Positions 36,751 to 48,009 of a stretch of DNA of 64,000 bases are shown here, in pieces (position 1 is the first letter of the stretch; every line of letters begins with the position of its first letter). Both the position numbers and the translations under genes were made by a program. Where the stretch lies: the NCBI GenBank assembly GCA_007922195.1, contig ML681981.1, forward strand, positions 17,591,861 through 17,655,860, read 5' to 3'. The notes beneath the pieces were generated by a model that did no database searches, was not told the DNA's origin, and was given only the letters and a program-made list of their open reading frames with translations. The stretch comes from Podocnemis expansa (lineage: Eukaryota; Chordata; Testudines; Podocnemididae).

Positions 36751-38290
36751 ATGTGATTAAAGACCAAAGGAGAGCTGGGGAGTCTGCAACAGCTAAAGCT
36801 GTTTGTTGGAAGCACAGTCAATACAACATACATTTTTATTATAAGGTGACTAGAAACGAGAAAATTCTTCCAACTTTACCATATATATTTGGAGAAGGCA
36901 TTTAGAAGTACTGTTTTCTCTGAGGACTGTTATCAATTACAAAATATGTGTTGTGGACTAATAAAGATGATTTTATTCTCCAAAATTAGAATGGTATTGA
37001 GTAGGGGAAACAACACAGAAAAACAATGTGATAAACCCACCACCCATAAAAAAACATACTATTTCCCCCCAAAATGCAAAAACAAACAAAAAAAAACACC
37101 CCATGGAAAAGAAACCAAAAGAACCCCTACACCAAACAATGACAAAAACCCCAAACCAACCCCCCAACAGCCAATGTAATAGAAACTTTTAATATAAATT
37201 AATGGAGTGTAACTTAAAAATTGGAAAGGCAGAAAACATTTCTGTCCTTATCAATGCAAAAATATAGTCTTGTGACTACACGTACATCAGTCGTGGTTCT
37301 CATACGTCAGTGCATATGAAGTGATTTTTCTCATTTTCTTCTGGTGTGGAGTGGGATGGGTAAGGATGTAAAACATAACGCCACCAGATATAATGGAGGC
37401 CATAAGAAATAGTCACCATGGAGTTCTCCAAGAACTGCATAGGTGAAGAATCTGAGATTTTGGAATTTAGAGGTCAGCCTCAGTCTGCACCATTTCAATG
37501 TTATGCCTCAGAGGACCCATTACGTCCTGGTGCATTTTCCTCTCCTTGTTCTGCAGGGACTCTTTGGTCTTTCACCCGTCTTCGCTTTCATTTTCCATAG
37601 TGGCGCTCTAGGTCCTTTGTTCACAGTCTGATGCAACACTGGTTTGCAAGATCTTGCCCAGTATGGTATGTGTTCATTAATCCTCTTCTTTCTCCTCCTC
37701 ATCAGGGTCAAGTGCTCTGTGGGTGTGTAAGGAACACTCCTCAAGGCCATCATGCCAGAAGCTACTGATAAAATCAGATAAATGTACTACTGGATTTATA
37801 ATCACAATGGAAAGGGAAAGATATGTTTCAAAACTCCCTTCCATTACTCCCCAAATCACTTTTAAAAAGAAATGCTTATAGACACTTCTTACTTGGAGCA
37901 TCTTGGCACTGCACTGCTCTCCAGTCCCATTTGTGATATGTAGTGTCTAACAGAAAGAAGCGGGAGCTAAGGAGCAAGAATTTTGTGTTGCATGAAGTAA
38001 TAAAATGCAGGTCCACATTCCATGGGTATGAACATAGACCAATGACACTGAATATTGGCACTGTTTTCCACAGGCTGTAGTGGCTTTAGATGATATTTCA
38101 TTCCTGAAGGCAACAAAAGCACAGAGAACACAGCTGCTACTGATTTCCTGAAGACATCCAGACCTGTATGCTTTTAGCCTGCGGACTGCAATGGTCTAGC
38201 TGAACTCATTGTGGAGTGGTGGTGTAAAGTGTCTTCCCACAGAGAAAAAAATTAGGAAGACATCCCTAGAAACATTTTGGGAGGGAAAGG
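36751..38290. other. Intronic DNA left of the DIRS element
   Basis: Bases 37040-37170 are a low-complexity A/C-rich stretch. Bases 37400-38270 may be an old repeat (minus-strand frames with an acidic EEEKEED end), but no family is recognised. Confidence 0.45.
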
Positions 38291-38506
38291 GGACAGTTAC
38301 TTACCTGTAACTGGTGTTATTCGAGATGCGCTGCTCACTTCCATTCCACTTGGGGGGGGGGTGTATGCGCCAGCATGCTCGAACACCGGAAGCTTTTCCC
38401 AGCCCGCCCTTGTGGGACCAGCAGTGGCGCCCCCTGGAGTGGCGCGCACTCCACCCCTGTTAAATATGCTGCTGGTCCGAAATGCGGTCAGTCCCTTCTT
38501 TCCGCA
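38291..38506 (-). repeat. DIRS 3' inverted terminal repeat with terminal extension
   Basis: Bases about 38330-38506 are the inverted partner of 43891-44083. The outer part, 38291-38337, starts GGACAGTTACTTACC. It is not in the other terminus but is present in inverted form at 38545-38591. This asymmetry, with a 3' end extension copied only in the internal complementary region, is the known DIRS-1 arrangement. Confidence 0.88.
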
Positions 38507-38544
38507 ATTCCCAAGCGGGGACTGCGGGTGGGTGTGGAATGGAA

Positions 38545-38637
38545 GTGAGCAGCGCATCTCGAAGAACACCAGTTACAGGTAAGTAACTGTCCTCTTTCTT
38601 CTTCGAGCAGCTGCTCACATACATTCCACTGAGGGTA
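38545..38637 (-). repeat. DIRS internal complementary region
   Basis: This short region fuses two sequences. Bases 38545-38591 are the inverted copy of the element's left terminus. Bases about 38596-38637 are complementary to the right terminus (CTTCGAGCAGCTGCTCAC). In DIRS-1 biology this region is proposed to bring the two ends together so that the cDNA can be closed into a circle. Together with the left terminus it can form a hairpin with a stem of about 47 bp and a loop of about 200 bp. Confidence 0.85.
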
Positions 38638-40032
38638 GATTCCTAGCCTTACGCTGGATGGTGGGTGGAGTTAGAGACCCCGGACTGAAGAACGGCCGTG
38701 CCGAAGCCGCGTCCTCTCTGGTCTGTTGTACTATTGCATAGTGGCCGGTGAACGTATGAACCGAGGCCCATGTTGCCACCCGGCAAATGTCCACAATTGG
38801 GACCCCGGCCAGGAACGCCGCCGAGGATGCTTGTGCCCTTGTCGAGTGGGCCCGTATGCTACCCGGTAGCGGGAGTCCCGCAAGGTGGTAGGCAGCCTTT
38901 ATACAGGACACCACCCACTTAGAAATAGTCTGTGATGACACTGCGGCACCCTTCATGCAGTCAGCCACCGCTACAAAGAGTTGCGTGGACTTCCTGAAGG
39001 GTTTTGTCCGTTGGATGTAGAAAGCCAGTGCCCGCCGCACATCCAAAGTGTGGAGTCTCGCCTGTTCCCTGTTAGCATGCGGTTTGGGGCATAATACAGG
39101 GAGGAATATGCTCTGATTTAGGTGAAAGTAAGAAACCACCTTCGGGAGAAAGGCCGGGTGCGTTCTGAGCTGCCCCTTGTCCTTAAAAAACATAGTGTAT
39201 GGAGGCTCGGAGGAGAGTGCTCTCAACTCTGAGACCCTCCGTGCAGAAGTAATGGCTACTAGAAACGCCACCTTGTGTGACAAGGTCAGCAGTGGGCACG
39301 TCGCCATTGGTTCGAACGGTGGCCCGGTTAAAGCTCCCAGGACGACGTTCAAGTCCCACTGTGGAGCGGGTTGTCACACTGTAGGGAAGACATGCTCTAG
39401 ACCCCTTAGGAATCTTGTCACCACTGGGTGGGAGAAGATAGACTGGCCCACCACCAGCACATGTGCCGCCGCAATTGCTGCCAGGTGGACCTTAACTGAG
39501 GTCAGGGTGAGGCCTCCCTGCTTCAGTTCCAGTAGGTAATCCAGAATGACACTCACTGGGCCAGGTGTGGATCTACGTTCTTAGCCCTTGCCCATTCATG
39601 GAAGCGTCGCCACTTGGCACCATACGTCGCGTGCGTTGAAGCTTTCCTACTGCCGACCAAGATGTGCTGTACCTGGGCTGAGCGGGACCGCTCTTCTGCA
39701 GTTAGCCAGATATCCTCCATGCCGTCAGGTGGAGTGACTGTAGGTTGGGATGCAGGAGGTGGCCCCGATCCTGAGTCAGAAGGTCTGGCCTCAGTGGCAG
39801 TTCCTGGGGGGCAACTATGGACAGGTCCCCCAAAATGTGGTACCAGTGCTGTCGAGGCCATGCTGGGGCAATCAAGATCATCTGGGCCTTGTCCCTCCAC
39901 ACCTTCAACAGGACCCTGTGAATTACTGGGAAGGGGGGGAACGCATACAACAGTGGCCCGGTCCAGGACAAGAAGAAGGCATCCGGGAGAGAACCCGGCT
40001 CCGCCCCTCTCAATGAGGAGAACCTGAGGCAT
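38615..40032 (-). pseudogene. DIRS tyrosine recombinase, broken by one frameshift and one stop
   Basis: The N-terminal part (40032-39553) includes a core-binding segment with HILVGSRKAS and WRRFHEWARAKN. It ends at TGA 39553-39555, where a one-base loss moves the frame to 39556-39374 (SVILDYLLEL). That frame meets an in-frame TGA at 39374-39376 and then continues in the same frame to 38615. The catalytic domain keeps the tyrosine-recombinase residues: Arg in ARRVSEL, His and Arg in HSTR, and Tyr in FTGHY, with Trp in the second His/Trp position (numbers 39, 169, 172, 195 and 205 of the 245-residue last block). The enzyme would insert a circular DNA copy by strand exchange. The TGA at 39374 looks like a CGA-to-TGA CpG decay. 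The catalytic residues survive, so the damage is recent. Confidence 0.87.
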
Positions 40033-41672
40033 CTGCGATTTTCCCGGGTCGCGAATAAATCAATTAGGGGAAAACCCCAGCTGCGAAAGATAGGCATCAG
40101 CACATCTGGGTGCAGCGACCATTCGTAGAGTGAGTTGAAGTGCCTGCTCAGGTGGTCTGCTTCGCTGTTCCTGACCCCCGGGAGGTGAGACGCTGCAAGC
40201 TGAAACTTGTTGAGTACAGCTAACTCCCAAAGGCGTATGGCTTCGCGACACAAGGTGGGAGAGCGGGCTCCTCCTTGATGGTTGACGTAGAACATAGCCG
40301 TCGAATTGTCCGTTAATACCTGGACTGGGTGCCCTCGGATATGAGCATGGAATACCTGACAAGCGAGCCTGATAGCCTGAAGCTCTTTCACATTTATGTG
40401 GAGCCCTTTCTCTGCTGCAGACCATCTGCCCTGTGTGCTGACTCCCAGGCTGAGATGAGCGCCCCAGCCGTGATCTGAGGCGTCCGTGATTAATGTCACC
40501 GAGGAGGTAACCATCCCAAATGGGACTCCCTCCATTACAAGACTGGGATCTTGCCACCATGTCAGGTGAGATAGGATCTTGCACGGGACCACCACCATCC
40601 TGTCCATCCCGTGAACGCGGGGACGGAACACCGAGGCCAACCAGTTCTGAAGTGGCCGGAGTCGGAGGCGGGCAAGCGGTACCACGTTTGTGGCTACTGC
40701 CATGTGTCCCAGAAGTCTGAGGCAATGCCTGACTGTGGTGGTCGGGCTTTTCTTTAGGTTGGAAATTATGCTGGTCATCGCCTCGAACCTGGACACTGGC
40801 AGGAAGGCCCTGGCCCGCCGCGAATCCAGGGTGGCACCGATGAACTCTAACTTCTGGACTGGGCGCAAATGGGATTTCTGCTCGTTTATGAGAAGTCCCA
40901 ATCGGCGACAGAGGGATTGGACCCTGCGGATACTGCCCTGCATCTGTCGTCGCGACCGGCCGCGGATCAGCCAGTCGTCCAAGTAAAGAAAAATGTGGAC
41001 ACCCCTTTTCCGAAGGTGCGCCGCTACCACAGCCATAGTTTTTGTAAAAACCCTCGGTGCTAGGGCAAGCCCAAATGGGAGGGCCGTGAACTGCAGATGC
41101 CTGTTCTCACGCACAAAACGTAGAAAGCATCTGTGGTGTGGCTTGATCGATACGTGGAAGTAGGCATCCTGCAGATCGAGGGCAGCGAACCAGTCCCCAG
41201 GATCCAACGAGGGGATAATCTGTTTGAGAGTGACCATTCTGAACTTCAGTTTTACCAAGTATTTGTTGAGGCCGCACAGATCGAGAATGGGCCTCAGTCC
41301 CCCGCTTGCCTTGGGGATCAGAAAGTATCTGGAGTAGAACCCTCTTCCTCCTTCCCTTTCTGGAACTTCCTCCACCGCTCCCAATGTGAGGAGTTTGTCT
41401 ACCTCGAGGTCCAACTGTTGTTCGTGAGCGGTGTCCCTGAAGAGGGACTGGGAAGGGGGAGGGTTGTTGGGGGGCCTGGCACTGAATTGTAGGGAATATC
41501 CATCCCGCACGGTCTTCAATACCCAATGGTCTGTCGTAATGGAGGCCCACTGGGGATAGAAAGGGGAGAGTCTGTTCAGAAATGGCTGTTCCTGTACCTG
41601 GGTAGTTGGTTCGACGCCCTCGAGGCTCCCATCAAAACCGCCGTCCTCGATTTCCAGAGCGGCGCCAGCCAA
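39702..41672 (-). CDS. DIRS reverse transcriptase / RNase H / Dam-like methyltransferase polyprotein
   Basis: An open frame of 656 codons. The reverse transcriptase spans about residues 85-350, with FLIPKASGGLRPILDL near 117-132, LDLQDAYFHV at 165-174, LPFGLALAP near 198-206 and the catalytic YLDD at 230-233. RNase H spans about 392-512, with acidic residues D397 (TDASD), E430 (NVKE), D455 (LTDN) and D506 (EADHLSR). The C-terminal part (about 525-656), with LIDLFAT and AFPPFP, corresponds to the adenine-methyltransferase-like domain found in DIRS elements. It copies the element's RNA into DNA. The start is the first codon of the open frame, overlaps the end of Gag, and could be a few residues off. 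Its 3' end overlaps the recombinase frame by about 330 bases in another phase. No stop or frameshift is seen, which is notable beside the broken neighbours. Confidence 0.88.
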   Translation of the reverse strand: MAGAALEIEDGGFDGSLEGVEPTTQVQEQPFLNRLSPFYPQWASITTDHWVLKTVRDGYSLQFSARPPNNPPPSQSLFRDTAHEQQLDLEVDKLLTLGAVEEVPEREGGRGFYSRYFLIPKASGGLRPILDLCGLNKYLVKLKFRMVTLKQIIPSLDPGDWFAALDLQDAYFHVSIKPHHRCFLRFVRENRHLQFTALPFGLALAPRVFTKTMAVVAAHLRKRGVHIFLYLDDWLIRGRSRRQMQGSIRRVQSLCRRLGLLINEQKSHLRPVQKLEFIGATLDSRRARAFLPVSRFEAMTSIISNLKKSPTTTVRHCLRLLGHMAVATNVVPLARLRLRPLQNWLASVFRPRVHGMDRMVVVPCKILSHLTWWQDPSLVMEGVPFGMVTSSVTLITDASDHGWGAHLSLGVSTQGRWSAAEKGLHINVKELQAIRLACQVFHAHIRGHPVQVLTDNSTAMFYVNHQGGARSPTLCREAIRLWELAVLNKFQLAASHLPGVRNSEADHLSRHFNSLYEWSLHPDVLMPIFRSWGFPLIDLFATRENRRCLRFSSLRGAEPGSLPDAFFLSWTGPLLYAFPPFPVIHRVLLKVWRDKAQMILIAPAWPRQHWYHILGDLSIVAPQELPLRPDLLTQDRGHLLHPNLQSLHLTAWRISG

Positions 41673-43831
41673 ACCCCATTGCCCTGACAGGTGAAAAGTT
41701 TGGCCTGCTTCTTGAGGGTCTACCCCGCTCTCTCTCTTTTTGCCTATGTGGTCTACTAGAGAATGGGTGACGTTGCGGTGCCGCTGGCGGGAACTGCGGG
41801 CGATCCGGCCATCTCGACGAGCCCGGTGAAACCAGACCCAACAATCTGAGGGTCGCGGTGGAATCTTTCAGCCTGTGCAACTTTGCATCGGTTTGATCCG
41901 AAAAGAGGGACTACCCGTCAAAGGGCAAGTCCTGTACAGCTTGCTGGACCAACGGGGGTAGGCCTGATGCCTGTAGCCAAGCCACCCGACGCAGGGTGAT
42001 TGCGGACGCTACTGATCTGCCAGCTTAGTCCGCCGCATCCCATGACGCCTGCAAGGCCACTCTTGCCACCGAGGACCCTTCGTCCAAAATGGTACTGAAG
42101 TCCGACCGGTGATCCTGCAGCAAATGCTGAGCGAAGCACTTGAGGGAGTGCCAGAGGTTGTAGTTGTATCTGCCCAGCAAGGCTTGATGATTGGCTACTC
42201 GCAGATGCATCCTTGCCGAGGAATAGAACTTTTTCCCGAACGTGTCTAGGGCTTTCGTCTCTTTGCTTTTTGGGGTAGAGGCTGGCTGGCCTTAGCACTC
42301 ACGTTGATTCGCCGCATCCACCACTAAGGAAGAGGGATTGGGGTGAGTATACAAGTACTGGCACGTGGTTGCCGGAACAAAATACTTCCTCTCCGCACCC
42401 TTTGAAGTTGGGGCCACGGAGGACGGCATCTGCCACAGGGAGCGGACAACCCCGAGGACGCCCTCATGTATGGGGAGGGCTAGTCTGGTGGCCGCCGTCG
42501 CTGACAATACATTAAACAACGAGTCTGAAGACTCTTTGAACTCCTCCACCTCTAAGCCCACATTGGCTGCCAGTCTACGTAATAGGTCTTGGTATACCTT
42601 GAAGTCATCGGGTGGTGAAGAGGAGGTACCATGTGACTCTCCCTCTGATGACAGAGATGGGGACCGTTGTGATGTGACAGGGGGTGACTGGCGCCCCTGC
42701 CTGTCTGAGTGATCTCTAGACGGTGATCTGTAGTCTCTAGACCCTTCTGGTCTCAGATTGCCGCTTTGATGGGAATCCTGCGGCAGGACCCACGGAGCCC
42801 AATAGGGCCAGCCAGATGGCCAGCACTGGGGTGGTGGTCCCGTCAGGGGAGGTCGTCCTTGTCCCGTGGGGGGCCTTGCCTGGTGAAGCTGCTTCCTCCC
42901 GGCTTCCTCTGTTGCTAGCCAGGAGGACTGTGAGGAGTAGGAGGCCCCGGAGGAGGAACTAGAGGGGGTTCTCCTCCTCTGCCTCTTGGTCCGGCTAGAT
43001 GAGCCATGCCTGCGGTGCGTGTCCCGGCATCAGGGGGCTGGCGAGGAGGAGGATGAGGCTGACCGAGGGCGCATTCTCTTACTCCCTGATGCCTGGTGCC
43101 GCCAGTACCGCTGCGCGCTGCGCGCTGCCGCATCTGTGGCCACGCTCGGAGGCAGTAGAAGGGGCCAGTGCCACTGCAGCCCAAGCTGGCTCCGACAAGC
43201 CCCGCCCCTGCCACGGGGAGTCCTGGGGTGCAACTCCTGGAGACTCCGCGGGCGGGGCAGCCTGCGGTGCCGCTTCCCTCCAGGTCGGCGAGCCCAGCGG
43301 GGGCTTTCCCTGCAATGGAGAGCGAGGAGAAGCCGACGCCTGCACCGGGGAAGGTAGGGACGACAGTGCCCTAGCCACAGCATAAGCCTCCGGTGTGGAT
43401 GGAGCTGGCGGGGGTGGAGACTTAGAAGTGCCTGGGGTCGAGGGAGAGTCCCTGCGCCTCGCCCTGGCGCGCTCCCGAGCCACGCGGGTATCTCCCGGCA
43501 CTGCCGGTGCGGAACAGCGCCGTGGCCCTGATAGGTTCGCCGGCGCCGTGGCTCTTTGCTGGCTGGACGCCATTCCCGCCACCGAGGTCGGGCTCATCCC
43601 TGCTGCCAGCGCCGATGAGTCCCCCGCCGGGGCCAAAGCCGACTCCATTAATAGAGCCTTCAGCCGTATATCTCGATCCTTCTTCGTCCGTGGCTTGAAG
43701 GCTTTGCAAATTTTCCAATTCTGAGGTCGGTGTGACTCCCCCAGGCACCTCAAGCAGTGTTCATGGGGGTCACTGACCGCAAAAAGTTTGCCACAAGAGG
43801 CACAGTTCTTGAACCCTGGAGATCGGGGCAT
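41632..43831 (-). pseudogene. DIRS Gag-like gene, broken
   Basis: The first 250 codons (43831-43079) start at an ATG about 250 bases inside the element. They carry a cysteine/histidine cluster, C10-x2-C13 and C26-x2-C29 with H34, then a Ser/Pro/Ala-rich stretch. After a frameshift between 43079 and 42561 the C-terminal part continues in another frame: VRSLWQMPSS, RKYFVPATTCQ, SLVVDAANQR, then LGRYNYNLWHSL and DEGSSVARVALQ. These blocks are characteristic of DIRS Gag proteins. That second frame is cut by TAA at 42292-42294, TAA at 42025-42027 and TAG at 41911-41913, and overlaps the start of the RT frame at its 3' end. A functional Gag cannot be made. Longer open frames on the plus strand in this region are shadows of its GC-rich composition. 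Confidence 0.82.
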
Positions 43832-43890
43832 AGCCCCGGTAAGGGATAGCTGTCGCTATTGTGGAGCTGTTTCCCGGTGTCCGACACACG

Positions 43891-44083
43891 GCAGAAAGAA
43901 GGAAACTGCCCGCATGTCGGACGAGCAGCATATTTAACAGGGGTGGAGTGCGCGCCACTCCAGGGGGCGCCACTGCTGGTCCCATAAGGGCGGGCTGGGA
44001 AAAGCTTCCGGTGTTCGAGCATGCTGGTGCATACAACCCCCCCCCCCAAGTGGAATGTATGTGAGCAGCTGCTCGAAGAAGAA
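43891..44083 (-). repeat. DIRS 5' inverted terminal repeat
   Basis: On the minus strand this begins around CTTCTTCGAGCAGCTGC and includes a G run followed by GTTGTATGCACCAGC. The reverse complement of this block matches the left end of the element (about 38330-38506) along roughly 190 bp with few differences, so the ends are inverted repeats. The outermost 35 or so bases differ from the left end but are found again in complementary form in the internal region at 38596-38630. Confidence 0.88.
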
Positions 44084-47000
44084 CTACAGAATCTCTGCAT
44101 GAAAGTCTCACTGAGGTCTGAATAGAGGATAAAAAGAACATCCCCAGGTACAGAAATAAAGTGCTCCATATGCTCCCACAACTAATGGAAGAGGGGGATG
44201 AAAACTCGATGTCAATTTTACCTCCGTGGTATTTCTTCCTCTTCTGATACTACTAAAGCAATGAGCAGTTGATATTTGTGTCTTGTTAACTGGTGATGTC
44301 AGCTTTAAATTTAAATGCTGTAAGGAAAAATACATGCACACACTTAGCCAAATTCCTCTCCCCTTTATCCAGCTCATCTGTGCTCACTTGTTGGGACTAG
44401 CTGCATTGTGACTGAGTCTCAAACAAATCCTGGCTCCCTGTAAGGCTGGAGATCCTCACTACATTTCTGGTGTCCTCCTTTTCCTTCATGTCTTCTTCCT
44501 TCTCCTCTGCTGAAGCAGAGTAACAGTTCATTGTAAAATCAACAGCTCTGTAGGACACAACCAGATCAATTTTACTGGCCTCCATGGTGAAGCTTCTTTG
44601 CTTTCACTTCTGTTGACCCGTTATGTGCCTTTGCTTGCACTCCGCTTCTAACGCGTAGGAGTCCACATTTCTACAGCTGGTTTGCAGCTCTGCTTTCTCA
44701 GCTTCGTCCCTCTACAGGTCCAGGTTACCCAATGCTTCCTTGTCAATTCCAGGCAGGACTATATTAAGGCATGGAGCTAGCTTGATTGATTAGCAAATTG
44801 TACTCAAGAAGAATGAATTGCTTAGTGTGCTCACCAAGGTAAGCAACTAGGAAAAGTCATTTTAAAAACACTCAGAGAGATTTAAAGGTGGCGAGGGACT
44901 GGTAGGACTGACACAAGTCATGCTGTGTTTATACGCACATTATACTAACCTGAGATAGGTCAGCCAAGGCTCCACAGGATTAGGGGAGGTGGTTTTATTG
45001 TATTGTTGTAATGGGGCCCTTACACCAGTCACAGACAAAACCGAGTAACTATCTGCACAAACAAGTGAATGCAAGGTAATTCATAACAATCTAACCACAG
45101 CATACACCAGGCCTTAGGAAATCAAGTCCCCAGGAAAGGGATCAGTTTTCTCATTATTTATGCAGTGGGAGTGAACTAGGTATGGTTGTTGCAGGGGAAG
45201 AGGGGTTGGTATAATGAGAAACCAAATGATTGGTATAGACACAAGAACATGAAATGCTCCAATATGGGTCTAATTTAGTAAGTGTTACTCATGTTGCATA
45301 GTACATAAACACTCCAATAGTTGACTTCTGTAGCAGGACAGCAAATGTTATGAGTGCTACTCAAGTTAAGTCTTGCCCAAGTAAGCCATTTTTATATAAT
45401 TTTTACAGATATTTTTCTTTTTAAAACTTAATGACATAGTTCAAAATGACCTATTTCTTTACAACACCAATCCCAGTAACATGTTCACATTGCCACATAT
45501 TCAAATCAGATATCTTTCCAGAATTTAATTACGCTATACAAATAAAAACTGAAAAATATGTTTTGTTAAAATCCACCTGCTTCCCACAAATGGTATAAGA
45601 ACAACACAGAGTCTTCATTAGAAAGGAGTAAGTTATTGCTTCGTAAGACTGGGTTTTTATCTTAACACAGACTATTGCAGGTATGCTATAGAGAGGTCTT
45701 GCCCCTAAAACAGACTACACAATACCCAAGATGACACAATCAGTGCAGACATGCTTTTAGCAGAGAAGTAATTTTTCCCTCAAGCTACAGAATGAAAGTT
45801 TTTTTATTGTCTGACAATTGCCTAAAAATAAATCTCTTGTCAGTAAGGTGCAGAAGTGCTTTAAGTGTTGTTCCCCCCCCCACCCCGTCATACTGGTCTT
45901 GGAAAATTAACTTGACAGTTATGTTTAGGTGTTCTGTATACCTCTGACAGAATGGTGGTAGCAATGTGTTTATTGATATGTATTGGCAAATTCACTTCCA
46001 CTAGATCTGGAAATTCATTCTATCATTTCTACAGTATGGTCCACTATTGGGAGCACATCATTTATGGAACAGTGTTAAACAAAGTTAGTGAGTAGACTTG
46101 CTATATTAAGTCATCCATAATCATGTAAAGTTATTACTACTATTAATATTTGGCAGTGTGTCAACAGCTAGAAGACTCAATCAGAAATTCTCCCTTCCTG
46201 CGCTAGGCACTAACAATAAAACCAAAGATATTCTATGCCCCGAAAAGCTTATGCATAAGTATAAATGGAGAGACAATAAGTAGTTACACAAACAGATGGA
46301 GGAGCCTCTGTTAACATGGAGGTTAATATAGTAAGTTATGAGAAAAACTGGCAAAATGTCTATAATATCTTTTATTAATAATGTGTGCAACTCAGTTGAC
46401 TTGTTAGAATGCACAGAGCTAAATCAGGAAACTGTAAAGAATTTGTTATAGAAGATAGCAAAAAAGGTAAAATAAAGGCAAAGATAAGTCAGCATTACAT
46501 ACATGGATTTAAAAGTGTTAAGTTATGTGGAGGGAGAAACTACTTACTTGTCTACAACATTTGAGCACAAGAGACCTGATCCCTAAAAGACCTTAGAAAA
46601 TGGGGCGGGAATACCAGGTGAGCTGTGAGAGGCTGGCCAGGATGTGTCAGTTAAAACTGCTGACAGCCTGACTGGAAGGGGCAGAGGCTGTGAGCAGGGT
46701 GGGCTTCAACTCACTGGCAGAGATGGAGTTAGCTGAGCTGAAGTGATGTCAGTAATAGACATGTGGGTAGGCCTTTCACTGTTGTTATACTTGGCTCAAA
46801 TGCTTTGTAGCTGGTTTTGAGTCACTTTAGTCAGCTGCTCTTATAGGATCTTCCTGCCTTCCCAAGACAAGGAGACTCATTCAGTGGAATCCCTTCCCAA
46901 ATCAATAAAAAGCTAATAAAATGAGTATAGCAGAAGGGCAAGTTGAAGCAATCAGGATGAAATTGTTTTCTCAGGAAGTACACTTCCTTTGACAACTCAA

Positions 47001-47360
47001 AAAAGAAATGAATATCCTATCTAAAAAACATACCAGTAGTTCAAAGGGGCATAGAAAGGCTCTAGAATGAGAACTGTGCTATGAATATGATGTCTGGTGG
47101 CATCGGCACCAGCAAGAGCTTGATACCATTTTGTTTATTTCTAATGGCAGTGCAAATTATAGAAGCAGCTGAGGTAAGAACAGAGGGAGAGGCTGTGTGT
47201 GTCCAGGTACAGATAATGCTCTGAGATTTCAGGGAGTCATGAGGTGGAGTGAGTTTGGGTCAATAGCTATAGTGATTCTTGCTAGCTATTGCATGGAAAA
47301 TGTAAGCACTTGCTCAGCATCCTCCACCTGACCTCCAGAGCCTTTCCATAGTTCCCCTCT
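44084..47360. other. Intronic DNA right of the DIRS element
   Basis: Bases 44397-44760 are less AT-rich and may be an old repeat. The rest is plain intron. Confidence 0.5.
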
Positions 47361-47448
47361 CATGTGTTTGATGAAGTGGGATTTTACTTATGAAAGCTCA
47401 TGCAGTAAATAAATTTGTTAATCTTTAAAAGTGCCACAGGACTCCTTA
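47361..47448 (+). repeat. Penelope-type tail fragment
   Basis: GTGTTTGATGAAGTGGGATT, GAAAGCTCATGCAGTAAATA and TTTAAAAGTGCCACAGGACT are the same tail words found inverted at 18225-18446. 5'-truncated. Confidence 0.6.
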
Positions 47449-48009
47449 CATTCAGATATGGTTATCCATGTTGGGGACTTTTTCTTCTGAAATACAAAAG
47501 GTCATATCAAAAACTGTTCTTCTTGCATTGTCTGGCAGAAGAATCCAAGTTACCAGGAATCACAGCAACTGAACTTTGGTCCCTGTTTCTGTGACCCCGT
47601 AGGTGCAGGAAATCAAATAAAATTCCACAGAGTGGGACAGCCGCATTGTAAAAGCCTTCCTTGTTAGTGTACATCGATATTCAAAGCTAAAAATTGGTGA
47701 TTTTTTCCCCAGCACTAGGACTCTTAGCACAGTAGAGGAAAAAAACTGACAATCAAGGAAATTTATTTGTAACCACACAGCAATTTATAATGTGGTTAAG
47801 TATCTACCAAGCACTAGTTTAAAACCAACATACTGATTTCATATTTCATCACAATTACATTTGAACTCACAACTCAACACCTGAAAATTTCATTGGATCA
47901 TTAAAATCAACACCATTTTTGACCACAAACAAACTTCTAACCCTGAACTAAAGCACTGATGACCTGCTTCCACATCACTCTACACAAAATTGTGGCAAAC
48001 TCTACAAAA

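Larger units (their letters stand above)
38291..44083 (-). mobile_element. DIRS-type tyrosine-recombinase retrotransposon, near full length
   Basis: The element reads right to left: 5' inverted terminal repeat, Gag frame, RT/RNase H/methyltransferase frame, overlapping tyrosine-recombinase frame, internal complementary region, 3' inverted terminal repeat. DIRS elements replicate through a circular DNA intermediate and integrate with a tyrosine recombinase instead of a DDE integrase. They have inverted repeats rather than LTRs and make no target duplication. All those structural parts can be seen here. The core RT frame is open, but the recombinase and Gag frames carry a few frameshifts and stops, so this copy cannot be autonomous. 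Its GC content is clearly higher than the surrounding intron. It lies sense to PCDH15 inside the 38.5-kb intron. Confidence 0.92.

Noticed and set aside
39614..40027. Plus-strand open frames across the DIRS element
   Set aside because: Antisense shadows of the GC-rich recombinase and RT frames; no motifs on this strand.
42986..43385. Overlapping plus-strand frames opposite Gag
   Set aside because: Shadows of the Pro/Ala/Ser-rich Gag coding sequence.
44397..44585. 62-codon minus-strand frame with an acidic/basic stretch
   Set aside because: No recognisable family; may be an old repeat but cannot be supported as a gene.
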